Positions 17,854 through 27,043 of a stretch of 64,000 bases of DNA are shown one piece after another. Where the stretch lies: NCBI RefSeq assembly GCF_947488025.1, contig NZ_CANKYS010000006.1, forward strand, positions 124,001-188,000, in the 5' to 3' direction. The position numbers and the translations under genes were made by a program. Position 1 is the first letter of the stretch. Every line of letters starts with the position of its first letter. The DNA is from an uncultured Nocardioides sp. (GTDB lineage Bacteria; Actinomycetota; Actinomycetes; Propionibacteriales; Nocardioidaceae). Under the pieces are notes generated by a model. The model had not been told where the DNA came from. It was given only the letters and a program-made list of their open reading frames with translations, and did not search any database.

Positions 17854-18872
17854 CGGGGTCCTCCCACCGGGTTGAAGCAGCGGAACCCGACCACGTCGTC
17901 TCCGTCCCACCGGGGTGTCTCCCGGGTGCAGACGTCGACCCGGTGGGAGCACCGTGGTGCGAACGCGCACGCCGAGTCCCAGGGCAGGTTGTCGGCCACC
18001 GACCCCGGCACCGGGTTGAGCTTCTCGCCCCGGGGCGCGTCGAGGCGCGGGATCGAGTCGAGCAGGCCGACCGTGTAGGGGTGGCGGGGCTGGCGGAACA
18101 GGCCGTGGCGGCTGCCGCGCTCGACGATCTTGCCGGCGTAGAGGACGTTGACCTCGTCGCACAGCCCGGCGACGACACCGAGGTCGTGCGTGATCATCAC
18201 CAGTGCGGTGCCGGTGTCGACGACGAGCTCCTTGAGCAGCGCCAGGATCTGGGCCTGGATCGTCACGTCGAGGGCCGTCGTCGGCTCGTCGGCGATCAGC
18301 AGCCGCGGGTTGCAGGCGAGCGCCATGGCGATCAGCGCGCGCTGGCGCATGCCGCCGCTGAGCTGGTGGGGGTAGTTGGCGAGCCGGGCCCGGGGGTCGG
18401 GGATGCCGACCCGCTCGAGCAGCTCGGCGGCCTTCGGCATGGCCTCCTTGCGGCTCAGGCCCTGGTGGCGCTCCATCACCTCAGTGACCTGGCGACCGAT
18501 CGTGACGACGGGGTTCAGCGAGGAGAGCGGGTCCTGGAAGATCATCGCGACGTCGGCGCCGCGCCGGTCGCGCATCTGCGACGTCGACAGCGACAGCAGG
18601 TCCTCGCCGTCGAAGAGTGCCTGGCCCTCCACGGTGTTGCCGCGAGAGGGCAGGAGGCCCATGATCGCGAGCGACGTGACGGACTTGCCGCAGCCGGACT
18701 CGCCGACGAGGCCGACCGTCTGCCCTGCTCGGACGTCGAAGCTGACGCCGTCGACGGCCCGGAACGCCCGCTCGTCGCGGCGCTGGAACGTGACGCGCAG
18801 GTCGCGGACGGACAGGAGCGGCTCGCCCACGGCGGGGCGATGGGGTTGCGCACGGTGCTGGGAGAGGCTCAC
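17850..18872 (-). CDS. oppD: oligopeptide ABC transporter ATP-binding protein (OppD type)
   Basis: The second ATPase of the transporter. The 340-aa protein has Walker [13 protein letters not shown], the Q-loop region [11 protein letters not shown], signature [15 protein letters not shown] and Walker [14 protein letters not shown], followed by the family C-terminus [14 protein letters not shown]. It starts 4 nt after the oppC stop, so it is translated as part of the operon, and ends in a 4-nt ATGA overlap with oppF. Confidence 0.93.
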   Translation of the reverse strand: MSLSQHRAQPHRPAVGEPLLSVRDLRVTFQRRDERAFRAVDGVSFDVRAGQTVGLVGESGCGKSVTSLAIMGLLPSRGNTVEGQALFDGEDLLSLSTSQMRDRRGADVAMIFQDPLSSLNPVVTIGRQVTEVMERHQGLSRKEAMPKAAELLERVGIPDPRARLANYPHQLSGGMRQRALIAMALACNPRLLIADEPTTALDVTIQAQILALLKELVVDTGTALVMITHDLGVVAGLCDEVNVLYAGKIVERGSRHGLFRQPRHPYTVGLLDSIPRLDAPRGEKLNPVPGSVADNLPWDSACAFAPRCSHRVDVCTRETPRWDGDDVVGFRCFNPVGGPR

Positions 18873-18876
18873 CGGG

Positions 18877-19872
18877 TCACCTCCTCGTCTTGGGGTCGAG
18901 GGCCTCGCGCAGCGACTCGCCCATGAGCGTGAACCCGAGCGCGACCACGATGATGCACCCCGCTGGGTAGAAGGCGAGGTGCGGCGCCTCGGAGATGTAG
19001 CGCTGGGCCAGGCCGAGCATCTGTCCCCACTCGGGTTGCCTCTGGTCGGGGTTGCCGAGGCCGAGGAACGACAGCGCAGCGGCGTCGATGATGGCCACCG
19101 CGAGCGACAGTGTCGCCTGGACGATCACCGGACCGATCGAGTTGGGAAGCATGTGCCGGAAGACGATCGCGCGCCGCTTCACGCCCAGCGATCGCGCGGC
19201 GAGGACGTGGTCGCTGCTCCTCTGGGCCAGCATCGACCCTCGGAGCAACCGGGCGAAGATCGGTATCTGGATGATCGCGATCGACACGATCAGCGTCCAC
19301 TGGCTGGGGCTTCGCGCCAGCGAGGCGATCGTGAACGCGAGGAGCAGCGAGGGGATCGAGAGCATCACGTCGACGATGCGCATCACCAGCGAGTCGACCC
19401 CGCCTCCGACGGCGCCCGCGATGGTGCCGAGGATGACCCCGCCGATCAGCCCGAACAGGGTCGCGAAGACGCCCACGATGAGCGTCTGCCTGCTGCCGAC
19501 GATGAGGCGCGAGAGCAGGTCCCGGCCCCGGTCGTCGCCGCCGAGCGGGTGGCCGGGTTGCGGGCCGGGCACCGGGTTGCTCTGGGGTCGCACCTCGTCG
19601 AGGAGCGGTCGTGCCGTGACGTCCCACGGCGCGATCCACGGCGCGATGATCGCCAGCACGACGAAGCAGAGGGTGATCGTCGCGCCGGTCAGGAAGACCG
19701 GGTTGCGGCGCAGGCGGAGCCAGGCACCGCGGATCAGCGAGACGCCGGGCGTGTCGTCGACGGCCCCGGCCTGGGCGAGGGCGTCGATCCGGTCGCGGCG
19801 CCGCTGGCCGTACGACGGACGGCGGGTGTCCTCGGCGACAGCCGGCTCGGTGGGGTCGCTCATGGACGTCAC
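18877..19872 (-). CDS. oppC: oligopeptide ABC transporter permease (OppC type)
   Basis: Inner-membrane permease, 331 aa, with a long polar N-terminus, a first span at about residues 60-82 (VFLTGATITLCFVVLAIIAPWI) and five further spans. The binding-protein-dependent permease EAA loop reads AARSLGVKRRAIVFRHMLPNSIGPVI. The GTG at 19872 gives a 4-nt overlap with oppB; an ATG at 19863 with GAGGTG 6 nt upstream is equally plausible. Pairs with OppB to form the pore. Confidence 0.92.
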   Translation of the reverse strand: MTSMSDPTEPAVAEDTRRPSYGQRRRDRIDALAQAGAVDDTPGVSLIRGAWLRLRRNPVFLTGATITLCFVVLAIIAPWIAPWDVTARPLLDEVRPQSNPVPGPQPGHPLGGDDRGRDLLSRLIVGSRQTLIVGVFATLFGLIGGVILGTIAGAVGGGVDSLVMRIVDVMLSIPSLLLAFTIASLARSPSQWTLIVSIAIIQIPIFARLLRGSMLAQRSSDHVLAARSLGVKRRAIVFRHMLPNSIGPVIVQATLSLAVAIIDAAALSFLGLGNPDQRQPEWGQMLGLAQRYISEAPHLAFYPAGCIIVVALGFTLMGESLREALDPKTRR

Positions 19873-20879
19873 CTCGTCCTGATCCGCGGGTCGATGAGGG
19901 CGTAGGCGATGTCGACCAGCAGGTTGATCACCACGTAGATCACGGCCGCCGCCAGGATCAGGACCTGGAGCACGGCGTAGTCCTTCTCACGGAACGAGGT
20001 GGCCAGGGCCTCACCCACCCCACGGTAGGAGAAGACGGTCTCGGTCAGCACCGCTCCGGCCAGGAGACCGCCGGCCTGCAGGCCGATGGTGGTGAGGACG
20101 GGCAGCATCGCGTTGCGCAGCACGTGACGGGACCGGATGACCGCGGTGCTCAGCCCCTTGGCCTCGGCGGTGCGCACGTAGTCCTCGTCGAGCACGTCGA
20201 GGACCGAGGCGCGCGTGATGCGGAAGATCACCGCGAACGGGATCGTGGCCAGTGCCAGTGCCGGGAGGATCAGGTGCTTGAGGGCGTCCCAGGCCGCGTC
20301 CCACTCGCGCGTGAGGATCCCGTCCAGCACGAACAGGCCGGTCACCCGGGTGGCATCGATCCCGGTGGTCTGCCGCCCCGAGACCGGCAGCAGGTTCCAC
20401 TCCACCGCGAAGAAGTACTTGAGCAGGAAGGCGGTGAAGAACACCGGGACGGCCACCCCGATCAACGAGAAGATCACCGTGGTCGTGTCGACGGCCGATC
20501 CGGCACGCCGCGCGGCGAAGTAGCCGAGCGGAATGCCGATCACGATGGCCAGCAGCAGGGCCAGGACCGCCAGCTCGATGGTGGCGGGCAGCCTGGTGAA
20601 GAAGACGTCGAGGGCGTCCTCGCCGGGCAGCACCTTGGTGGAGACGCCGAAGTCGCCCTGGACCACGCGTTGCAGGAACTTCTGGTACTGCACCGGCAGG
20701 GGCTGGTCGAGTCCGAGGGCGGCCTCCAGGGCGGCGCGACGCTCGGGCGTCTGCCGCTCGCCCAGGATGGCCGACACCGGGCCACCCGGCAGGGAGCGGA
20801 GCCACGCGAACAGCAGCATGGACAGCACGAGGACGACGACGCACATCTGGAGCAGTCGTCGTAGGACAAAGCGAAGCAT
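19869..20879 (-). CDS. oppB: oligopeptide ABC transporter permease (OppB type)
   Basis: Permease partner of OppC, 336 aa. It starts with the family's MLRFVLRRLLQMCVVVLVLSMLLF span and a long periplasmic loop, then five more spans and the EAA loop RTAEAKGLSTAVIRSRHVLRNAMLPV. A GGGAGGAGATCC-type site precedes the ATG at 20879. It follows oppA by 56 nt and overlaps oppC by 4 nt. Confidence 0.93.
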   Translation of the reverse strand: MLRFVLRRLLQMCVVVLVLSMLLFAWLRSLPGGPVSAILGERQTPERRAALEAALGLDQPLPVQYQKFLQRVVQGDFGVSTKVLPGEDALDVFFTRLPATIELAVLALLLAIVIGIPLGYFAARRAGSAVDTTTVIFSLIGVAVPVFFTAFLLKYFFAVEWNLLPVSGRQTTGIDATRVTGLFVLDGILTREWDAAWDALKHLILPALALATIPFAVIFRITRASVLDVLDEDYVRTAEAKGLSTAVIRSRHVLRNAMLPVLTTIGLQAGGLLAGAVLTETVFSYRGVGEALATSFREKDYAVLQVLILAAAVIYVVINLLVDIAYALIDPRIRTR

Positions 20880-20935
20880 GGATCTCCTCCCACGCCTGCA
20901 CGATCCGGGGGCCGTCGGTCACTGACGAGTGGGAG

Positions 20936-22615
20936 TCACTCCCCTCCCACCGTGACCGTGTCGAACTCCTCGGCCGTCAGCGGGCTGGGGATCACGCCCT
21001 CGACGCCGGGGCCGACGACCAGGGCGGGCGGGGAGTGGCTGATCGGGAGGCCGGGCAGGTACTCCTCCATGATCTGGCGGTTGATCTCCTCGAACGCTGC
21101 ACCGCGCTCGGCCTCGTCGACGATCGCGTCGGCCGCCTTGAGGTCGTCGGCCAGCTGCTTGCCCCACGGCATGACGTCGGTGCCGAAGTCGTTGTCCTTC
21201 AGGTTGCCGAAGAACGTGCCGATGAAGTTGTGGGCCGAGTCGTAGTCGCCGGTCCAGCCGAGGATGTAGGCGTCGTACTTGCCGGGCTCACCGGAGACGT
21301 TGTCGAGGTAGCCACCGTTCCAGGACGCCGTCACCACCTTCACGTTGATGCCCACCGCCTCGAGGTCGGTGCGCAGCGCCTCGTAGATCTTCTCCGGGTC
21401 CGGCATGTAGGGCCGGGTGACCTCGGTCGGGTAGGCGAACTCGAGCGTCATGCCTTCCGCTCCGGCCTCGGCCAGCAGCCGCTTGGCCTCGTCGGGGTCG
21501 TAGGCGTAGGGCTCGAGGCTGGTGTTGTAGCCGCTGACCGTGTCGGGCATGAACTGGGTGGCGACCGCAGCTCCCTCGGGCAGCTGCGTCTGGACCAGCT
21601 GCTCCCGGTTGAGGGCGTGGTAGAGCGCCTGTCGGACCTTGAGGTCCTTCAGCTTGGGGTTGGCCTCGGGGTTGAGGCCGAGGTAGAGGATGTTGAACGG
21701 ATCGCGCACCTCGACGCTGTTGCCGTCCTCCTCCAGCCCGGCCCAGTCGACCGGGTTGGGCAGGTCGTAGCCGTTGATGCTCCCGGCTTCGAGCTCCTGG
21801 CGACGGGTGCTCTCGTCGGGGATCACCCGGAACACGATCTCGCTGACCTTGGCCGTGTCGCCCCAGTAGTCGTCGTTGCGCTCGAGGGTGATCTCGCCGT
21901 TGGCCTCGTCGAACTCGCCGAAGGTGAACGGGCCGGTGCCGACGGGGGCGTCGGCGTACGCGGGGAAGCTGAAGCCCTCGCCCTCGGCGGCGATGCCGTT
22001 GGCGTCGCCCTCCTCCAACGCCTTGGGCGACTGCATCGACAGCGACTCGAGCGTCAGCATCGTCGGGAAGCCGGAGGTGGGGCCGCTGATCGTGATGACG
22101 ACTTCGAACTCGTCGGTCGCCTCGCACCCCTGGTAGAGCGAGTTCTCGGGATCGTTGGCGTAGGCGCCCATGACGTAGCCCCAGTACTCGGCCGCGACCT
22201 GGCCGGCCTCGTTCTGGTCGAACATCCGCTCGAAGTTGGCGCAGACCGCCTCGGCGTTGAACGGCTCGCCGTCGTGGAAGGTCACGTCGTCACGCAGCGT
22301 GAAGGTCCACTCCGTGCCCTCCTCGTTGGGCGTCCACTCGGTGGCGAGCTCCGGGACGACCTCGGCGCTGCCGGGCTCGATGCCGAGAAGGCCTTCGAAC
22401 ATCTGACGGGTGATGCGGAACGTCTCGCCGTCCGTCGCGTAGTAGGGGTCGAACATCTCGGGGGCGCCCGCGGCGCCGAAGATGAAGGTCCCGGCGTCCT
22501 CGCTGCCGCCTCCCTCGCCATCACCGCCGTCGCGCTCGCTGTCGGCGCAGCTCGCAAGGGTGGCAACCGCCAGGAGTGCGGTGGTCCATGTCGCCAGGGT
22601 GCGTTTCGGGGACAT
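20936..22615 (-). CDS. oppA: oligopeptide ABC transporter substrate-binding lipoprotein
   Basis: Family 5 solute-binding protein that captures peptides outside the membrane. The 559-aa precursor has a signal peptide with lipobox LASC (Cys23) and an acidic Gly-rich linker. It then shows the family core TFRITRQMFEGLLGIEPGS, FTLRDDVTFHDGEPFNAEAV and RQALYHALNREQLV. First gene of the operon; promoter-like TAGGGT lies upstream. Ligand specificity is not evident. Confidence 0.93.
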   Translation of the reverse strand: MSPKRTLATWTTALLAVATLASCADSERDGGDGEGGGSEDAGTFIFGAAGAPEMFDPYYATDGETFRITRQMFEGLLGIEPGSAEVVPELATEWTPNEEGTEWTFTLRDDVTFHDGEPFNAEAVCANFERMFDQNEAGQVAAEYWGYVMGAYANDPENSLYQGCEATDEFEVVITISGPTSGFPTMLTLESLSMQSPKALEEGDANGIAAEGEGFSFPAYADAPVGTGPFTFGEFDEANGEITLERNDDYWGDTAKVSEIVFRVIPDESTRRQELEAGSINGYDLPNPVDWAGLEEDGNSVEVRDPFNILYLGLNPEANPKLKDLKVRQALYHALNREQLVQTQLPEGAAVATQFMPDTVSGYNTSLEPYAYDPDEAKRLLAEAGAEGMTLEFAYPTEVTRPYMPDPEKIYEALRTDLEAVGINVKVVTASWNGGYLDNVSGEPGKYDAYILGWTGDYDSAHNFIGTFFGNLKDNDFGTDVMPWGKQLADDLKAADAIVDEAERGAAFEEINRQIMEEYLPGLPISHSPPALVVGPGVEGVIPSPLTAEEFDTVTVGGE

Positions 22616-22657
22616 CAGAGGTCCTTCCGTCCGGTATCCGGTCAGGGTCGTCCCAGC

Positions 22658-22663
22658 ACCCTA
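22658..22663 (-). promoter_or_regulatory. probable -10 box of the opp operon
   Basis: TAGGGT on the minus strand, 42 nt before the oppA ATG, giving a leader of about 35 nt that ends in a GGACCTCTG ribosome region. Confidence 0.45.
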
Positions 22664-22709
22664 GACCGGTGAACGTGAGCCAGGCCACACCGATACGGTC
22701 ACGGTCCGG

Positions 22710-23411
22710 TCACGTGTGGACGGCGCCGACGCCCTGGGCGCGGCCGCCCACGAGGCGTGCCAGGCCGGCGGCGTCGAGGCCCTCGAGCGTGTCGGCGAAG
22801 ACGCGCCGCTCCCCCTCGAGGATCGGCACGTGGTTGGGCACGCACAGGACGGTGCAGCCGGCGGCGACGGCCGACGTGGCCCCGGTGTTGGAGTCCTCGA
22901 TCGCGAGGCAGTCGGCCGGGTCGTGGCCCAGCTCGGCGGCTGCGGTGAGGTAGGGCTCGGGGTGTGGCTTGCCCAGCTCGACGCGGTCACCGGTCACGAC
23001 GGACGCGAACGCCCCCTCGGGGAGCTGCGCCAGGATGGGGTCGACGAAGCGCTGCCACGACATGGTCACCAGCGCACAGGGCACCCCCGCCTGGTGCAGG
23101 TGGGTGAGCAGCTCACGGGCGCCGGGGCGCCACGGCACCTCGACCTCGACCCGGGCGACCACGCCGTCGAGCAGCTCGTCGACGATCTGCTGCGGCGTGC
23201 GGTCGATGCCCATGTGGACGCGGATGTAGTCACCTGACTCGAGCAGGGCGTTGCCGACGAGGTTGAGGGCGTGCTCCTGCGACCAGGTGCCGCCGTACTT
23301 CTCCGCCATCGCGAACTCGGTGGCGATCCAGTAGGGCTCGGTGTCGACGAGGGTGCCGTCCATGTCCCACAGGACCGCGGCTGGCAGGGACGGCGGCACC
23401 GGAGAAGTCAC
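22710..23411 (-). CDS. HAD-superfamily phosphatase (beta-phosphoglucomutase-like)
   Basis: Cytosolic phosphohydrolase, 233 aa. HAD motif I is LWDMDGTLVDTEP (nucleophile Asp and general acid Asp), with a helical C1 cap, motif II VTMSW, motif III lysine in ELGKPHPEPY and motif IV CLAIEDSNTGATSAVAAG. The class fits beta-phosphoglucomutase/sugar-phosphatase relatives, but the substrate is unknown. Starts at a leaderless GTG. It lies upstream of the opp operon on the same strand with its own terminal gap of 94 nt, so is probably separate. Confidence 0.92.
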   Translation of the reverse strand: MTSPVPPSLPAAVLWDMDGTLVDTEPYWIATEFAMAEKYGGTWSQEHALNLVGNALLESGDYIRVHMGIDRTPQQIVDELLDGVVARVEVEVPWRPGARELLTHLHQAGVPCALVTMSWQRFVDPILAQLPEGAFASVVTGDRVELGKPHPEPYLTAAAELGHDPADCLAIEDSNTGATSAVAAGCTVLCVPNHVPILEGERRVFADTLEGLDAAGLARLVGGRAQGVGAVHT

Positions 23412-23418
23412 CTGCCCG

Positions 23419-23424
23419 ACCCTA
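23419..23424 (-). promoter_or_regulatory. leaderless promoter -10 box, HAD phosphatase
   Basis: TAGGGT on the minus strand, 7 nt before the GTG at 23411; it overlaps the end of the frameshifted gene that follows. Confidence 0.6.
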
Positions 23425-23854
23425 TCGAGAGGGGTCCGGCCCGGTGTCCAGCAGGCTCCGCACGCCGGACCGCGCCAGCAGGAGGCAGACGATGAGGAGC
23501 GTCACCGAGAAGAATCCGCCCAGGCTGACCGCGTCCCCGAACACGAGGTCGATCAGGAGCAGGACGACGAACTTGCTCCCGGCGGCCACGACCCACAGGG
23601 TGACGCCGAGGACCAGCCTCACCGGCCACCTGCTGGCGCCTCGCAGGGCCCCGCACGACATGGCCCTTGAGCCAGATGACCACCTCGAGCGACAGCTTGA
23701 GCACCACGGCCGTGAGAAGGGACAGCGTGAACCCCTCGCTGATCACGGCCGGCACGTACTCCACGGCCAGGTTGAGGACGACGACGTAGACGAAGACGTC
23801 GACGAGATCCGCCGGGCGTGCGCGCAGCCGGTCGCGCACGGGTCGTGGAGCCAC
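23422..23854 (-). pseudogene. membrane-protein gene interrupted by a +1 frameshift
   Basis: Two overlapping frames together make one plausible protein of about 143 aa with four membrane spans. Frame one (GTG 23854, GGAGGG 4 nt upstream) gives LVDVFVYVVVLNLAVEYV and SLLTAVVLKLSLEVVIWLKGHVV, then turns into Arg/Gly-rich nonsense. Frame two, one base later, continues with RLVLGVTLWVVAAGSKFVVL and GGFFSVTLLIVCLLLARSG to the stop at 23422. The switch lies at about 23641-23661, near a GGGGCCC run. The joined product resembles a conserved actinobacterial membrane family from memory. Either a real inactivating indel or a sequencing error. Confidence 0.65.
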
Positions 23855-23888
23855 CCCACCCTCCTACCCGGGGGCGGGGTCCGGCGAC

Positions 23889-23907
23889 CTCCCCCGATAT
23901 GTGGGAG
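23889..23907. promoter_or_regulatory. operator-like palindrome, site 1
   Basis: CTCCCCCGATATGTGGGAG; flanking bases extend the arms to CCTCCC/GGGAGG. It lies in the divergent interval, 119 nt before the GTG at 24027 and 34 nt before the frameshifted gene on the other strand. One of seven related 19-mers in this region. Confidence 0.5.
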
Positions 23908-24026
23908 GCCGTGGGGAGCGCCTCGCCCGTAGCGTGTGGGGCACCAGGACCACCCGCTCCCGGGTCCCTGGAGGTGGACTGCCTCCGGGGCGCGCGTCCG
24001 GTCCGGTCCGTGCGAGGAGGAACCCG

Positions 24027-24248
24027 GTGCCGAGGATGATGATCCGTGTCGATGCCGAGCTGTCGCCGGACGCCCTCACGGCGTTCCCGCACCTCGTCGC
24101 GGTTCCACAGCGCCCGCAGACCGTGCTGTCGGGCGAGGTGGCCGACCAGGAGGAGCTCCAGGGCGTCATCAGCCTCCTCGTCAGTCTCGGCGTCGAGGTC
24201 GTGGACGTGTTGACGGTGCCGGAGTCCGCTGGTCTACGCTCCCAGTGA
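24027..24248 (+). CDS. small conserved protein, ACT-like shape
   Basis: 73-aa soluble protein. The pattern is a beta strand (MMIRVDAEL), a helix (DALTAFPHL), strands around QRPQTVLSGEV, then ADQEELQGVISLLVSLGVEVVDVLTV. This resembles a family of about 75-aa actinobacterial proteins with an ACT-like alpha/beta fold that sense or bind a partner, from memory. The GTG at 24027 has AGGAGG 6 nt upstream. It precedes the LuxR-type regulator by 118 nt and shares its operator type. Function unknown. Confidence 0.75.
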   Translation: MPRMMIRVDAELSPDALTAFPHLVAVPQRPQTVLSGEVADQEELQGVISLLVSLGVEVVDVLTVPESAGLRSQ

Positions 24249-24249
24249 C

Positions 24250-24268
24250 CTCACCCGAACGGGTGGGG
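24250..24268. promoter_or_regulatory. operator-like palindrome, site 2
   Basis: CTCACCCGAACGGGTGGGG; the core CACCCG-AA-CGGGTG has perfect 6-bp arms. It lies 98 nt before the MalT/LuxR-type regulator, so could mediate autoregulation. Confidence 0.55.
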
Positions 24269-24366
24269 TGCGCGGACCACCTGCGGTCGCCGGCTTTCAG
24301 CGCTTGGGAGGGTGCGAGGGCGATCGGCACGATGTCCACGCACGCTGCTGCGGGAGGCGCCACGCC

Positions 24367-27021
24367 ATGGGTGAGCCAGCATCGACGGGGCCGGTCCACC
24401 CCGCGGGTCAGCACGACGAGGCGGGTGTTCCCCGCCTGCCGCGGACCTACGTCGCCCGCCAGGAGCTGTGGCGACGCCTCGACGCGGCCGGCGACTCGTC
24501 GGTGGTCACGCTGGTCGCACCGGCCGGGGCAGGCAAGACCCTCGGCGTCGCGGGCTGGCTGCGCGACGGCCGGGGAGCCACGGCGCCCGGTGCGGTGGTG
24601 TGGCTCGACGCGGGCCGTGGCGTGGACCACGCCGCCGTCGACGCCGCGCTCGCGGAGGCAGCCGCGGACGGCGGTACGCCGCGACTGCTGGTCGTCGACG
24701 ACGCGCACGCCCTGCCCCCCTCGGCCGTCCGACTCATCGACGCTCGGCTCGACGAGGCGCCCCAGTCCATCCGGGTCCTGCTGCTGAGCCGGTGGGACCT
24801 GCCGCTGACCCGTCTCGCCCCGCAGCTGCTCGGCCACCTCACCGAGCTGCGGGGCGACGTGCTCCGCCTCACGAGCACCGAGAGCTCGCAGCTGATCGCG
24901 AGCCACGTCGGAGCGGCGGCGCCCGCGATCGTGTCGGCGATCGCCAGCCACGCCGAGGGCTGGTGTGCGGTCGCGGTGCTGGCCTCGCGGCTGGTGGCAG
25001 CGTCACCGGACCAGGACGGCGCCGTCCACCGGATGTCGCAGGGTGGCACGACGGTCGCGGACCAGGTGGTGAACGAGGTGTTCTCGACGCTCACGTCGAG
25101 GGAGCGACATCTCCTGCTCTGCACGGCGAGCGAGCACGAGGTGTCCGCGGAGACCGCCGCGCACCTGACCCAGGACCGGGGCGCCGGGCTCGTCCTCGAC
25201 GGGCTCGAGTCGACCGGCCTGCTGGTCACGCGGTCCGAGCGCGGCCCCCTCGACGCCGCGGGGCCGCAGGGGGCCACCGGTGCGGGCGAGGCCCGCTTCC
25301 GGATCCACCCGCTCCTCGCCGAGGTCGTACGTCGTCGCATCCGCGCCGGCGGGGTGGACGTCGAGCGTGCGCGATCGACGGTCCTGCGTGCCGTGCAGCA
25401 CGACACCAGCGTCGGGGCCGTCGACGACTCCTTCGCGCGCCTGGTCGACCTCGGTCTCGCCGAGGCGGCGGCGCGCCAGCTGGTGGCCGAGGGCACGCGG
25501 CTCCTGGCGCGCGATCGCGGCAAGGACGTGGTCGCGTTCTCACAGCGGTGGCCCGAGGTCGTCGACCAGCATCCCGGTTGCTGGTTCGTCCTCGCGGTCG
25601 AGCGCTGGATCCACGGGGACCTGGTGGCGGCGATGCACTGGATCGACCGGCTGCTCGCGTCCAGCACCGAGGAGGACCGGGACACGGCCCGGTGGAGGGC
25701 ACAGGTGCTGGGTGCGCGCCTGATGCGCGCGCGGGCCGGTTTCGCACCCCTGACCGGGGTGGTCGAGGAGACCCAGCGGCTGGTGGACTCCAGCGCCTTC
25801 TCCGCCACCCCGTCCGACCTGCAGCCTCACATCCTGGCGGAGCTCGGCATCGCCCAGCTCACGCTCGGTATGGCGGTCCCGGCCGAGGCCAACCTGCTCC
25901 GCGCGGCTCGCCTCGGGGATCAGCTGGGGATGCCTGCGCACGCCGCGGCCGCGCTCACCCACCTCGCGGGTCTCTACTACACACGCGGGCGGGAGCACGT
26001 CGCCCACGGACTGGCCGAACGCAGTCTGCACGCGATGGAGCACCTGGTCACCGTGCTCCCGGTGACCCGCCACCGGGCCGAGCTCTATGGTCGACTGGCC
26101 GCGATGTCGACGGTGCCGCTCGCAGCCGATCCCGGACGACCGATCGAGGGGCGGGCCCCGGCCGCGCTCCACCCGGCCGACACGACCACGCGGTTCTGGC
26201 AGCAGGTCCACGACGCGCGCGTGCACCTGGCGCGAGGCTCGGTGATCCGGGCCGAGCAGACCCTCCAGGCGATCATGGACGTCCCCGGTCTCCCCCACCA
26301 CCTCCGCGCCCCCGTGCTCATCGAGCGGGCCTTCCTCGCGTCCCTGTCCGACGACCGGGCGACCCTCAGGAGCCTCGGCGACGAACTCCACGACCTCGGC
26401 TCGCCCGGAGAGGCCGAGCTGCTGCGTGGCGTCGAGGCCGACCTCGTCGGTGAGGTGCGCACCGCGGTCGAGCACTTCGCCGCTGCTGTGGAGCACCGGG
26501 TCCTCGACCAGCCGCCGTGCCGCGCCCTGGCGCTCGTGTGTCGCGGTCAGCTCCTCCACGCCCTCGGCGACCACGAGTCGGCCCGCGAGGTGGTGCTCGA
26601 AGCCGTCCGGGCGACGGAGACCAGGGGCAACTACGTGCCCTTCCTCGGCTGGACCCGCCACGGCACGCCGGTCCACACGTTGCTCGTCGAACTGGAGGGA
26701 GCCGGTCCCGCGACCTGGTTGGCGACCCTCCGCGACCTGACCGGGGCGCACGCCGACATCACCGCCGCCCTCGCGCCGTCCACGGCCATGAGCCGGGAGC
26801 GCTCGTCAGCCGCCGATCCGCCCGTCACCACGCACCTGAGCCCGCGCGAGCGCGACGTGCTGCGCGAGCTCGCGCGGGGCGCGACCTACGCCGACATCGC
26901 CGACGGCCTGTTCGTCTCCGAGAACACCGTCAAGACCCACGTGTCCAGCCTCTACAGCAAGCTCGGAGCGAGCCGGCGGAGCGAGGCACTCTCCGTCGCC
27001 CGCCGGCTGCAGCTGCTCTGA
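24367..27021 (+). CDS. MalT/LAL-type LuxR family ATPase regulator
   Basis: Large STAND-type transcription activator, 884 aa. An N-terminal NTPase has Walker A APAGAGKT (residues 51-58) and Walker B RLLVVDDAHAL (about 104-114), followed by arginine-rich sensor and a long TPR-like helical region (about 330-800). The C-terminal LuxR HTH is LSPRERDVLRELARGATYADIADGLFVSENTVKTHVSSLYSKLG. Regulators of this build switch between ADP-bound off and ATP/inducer-bound on forms. GGGAGG lies 9 nt before the ATG at 24367; the upstream open frame is discarded. It is flanked by shared palindromes, which makes it the best candidate to control the following block. Confidence 0.9.
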   Translation: MGEPASTGPVHPAGQHDEAGVPRLPRTYVARQELWRRLDAAGDSSVVTLVAPAGAGKTLGVAGWLRDGRGATAPGAVVWLDAGRGVDHAAVDAALAEAAADGGTPRLLVVDDAHALPPSAVRLIDARLDEAPQSIRVLLLSRWDLPLTRLAPQLLGHLTELRGDVLRLTSTESSQLIASHVGAAAPAIVSAIASHAEGWCAVAVLASRLVAASPDQDGAVHRMSQGGTTVADQVVNEVFSTLTSRERHLLLCTASEHEVSAETAAHLTQDRGAGLVLDGLESTGLLVTRSERGPLDAAGPQGATGAGEARFRIHPLLAEVVRRRIRAGGVDVERARSTVLRAVQHDTSVGAVDDSFARLVDLGLAEAAARQLVAEGTRLLARDRGKDVVAFSQRWPEVVDQHPGCWFVLAVERWIHGDLVAAMHWIDRLLASSTEEDRDTARWRAQVLGARLMRARAGFAPLTGVVEETQRLVDSSAFSATPSDLQPHILAELGIAQLTLGMAVPAEANLLRAARLGDQLGMPAHAAAALTHLAGLYYTRGREHVAHGLAERSLHAMEHLVTVLPVTRHRAELYGRLAAMSTVPLAADPGRPIEGRAPAALHPADTTTRFWQQVHDARVHLARGSVIRAEQTLQAIMDVPGLPHHLRAPVLIERAFLASLSDDRATLRSLGDELHDLGSPGEAELLRGVEADLVGEVRTAVEHFAAAVEHRVLDQPPCRALALVCRGQLLHALGDHESAREVVLEAVRATETRGNYVPFLGWTRHGTPVHTLLVELEGAGPATWLATLRDLTGAHADITAALAPSTAMSRERSSAADPPVTTHLSPRERDVLRELARGATYADIADGLFVSENTVKTHVSSLYSKLGASRRSEALSVARRLQLL

Positions 27022-27043
27022 TCCGACCGCACCGCCGGCGACG

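Noticed and set aside
23422..23661. Second half of the frameshifted gene as an independent 79-aa gene
   Set aside because: Start at 23661 lacks a ribosome site and begins in the middle of a plausible longer protein.
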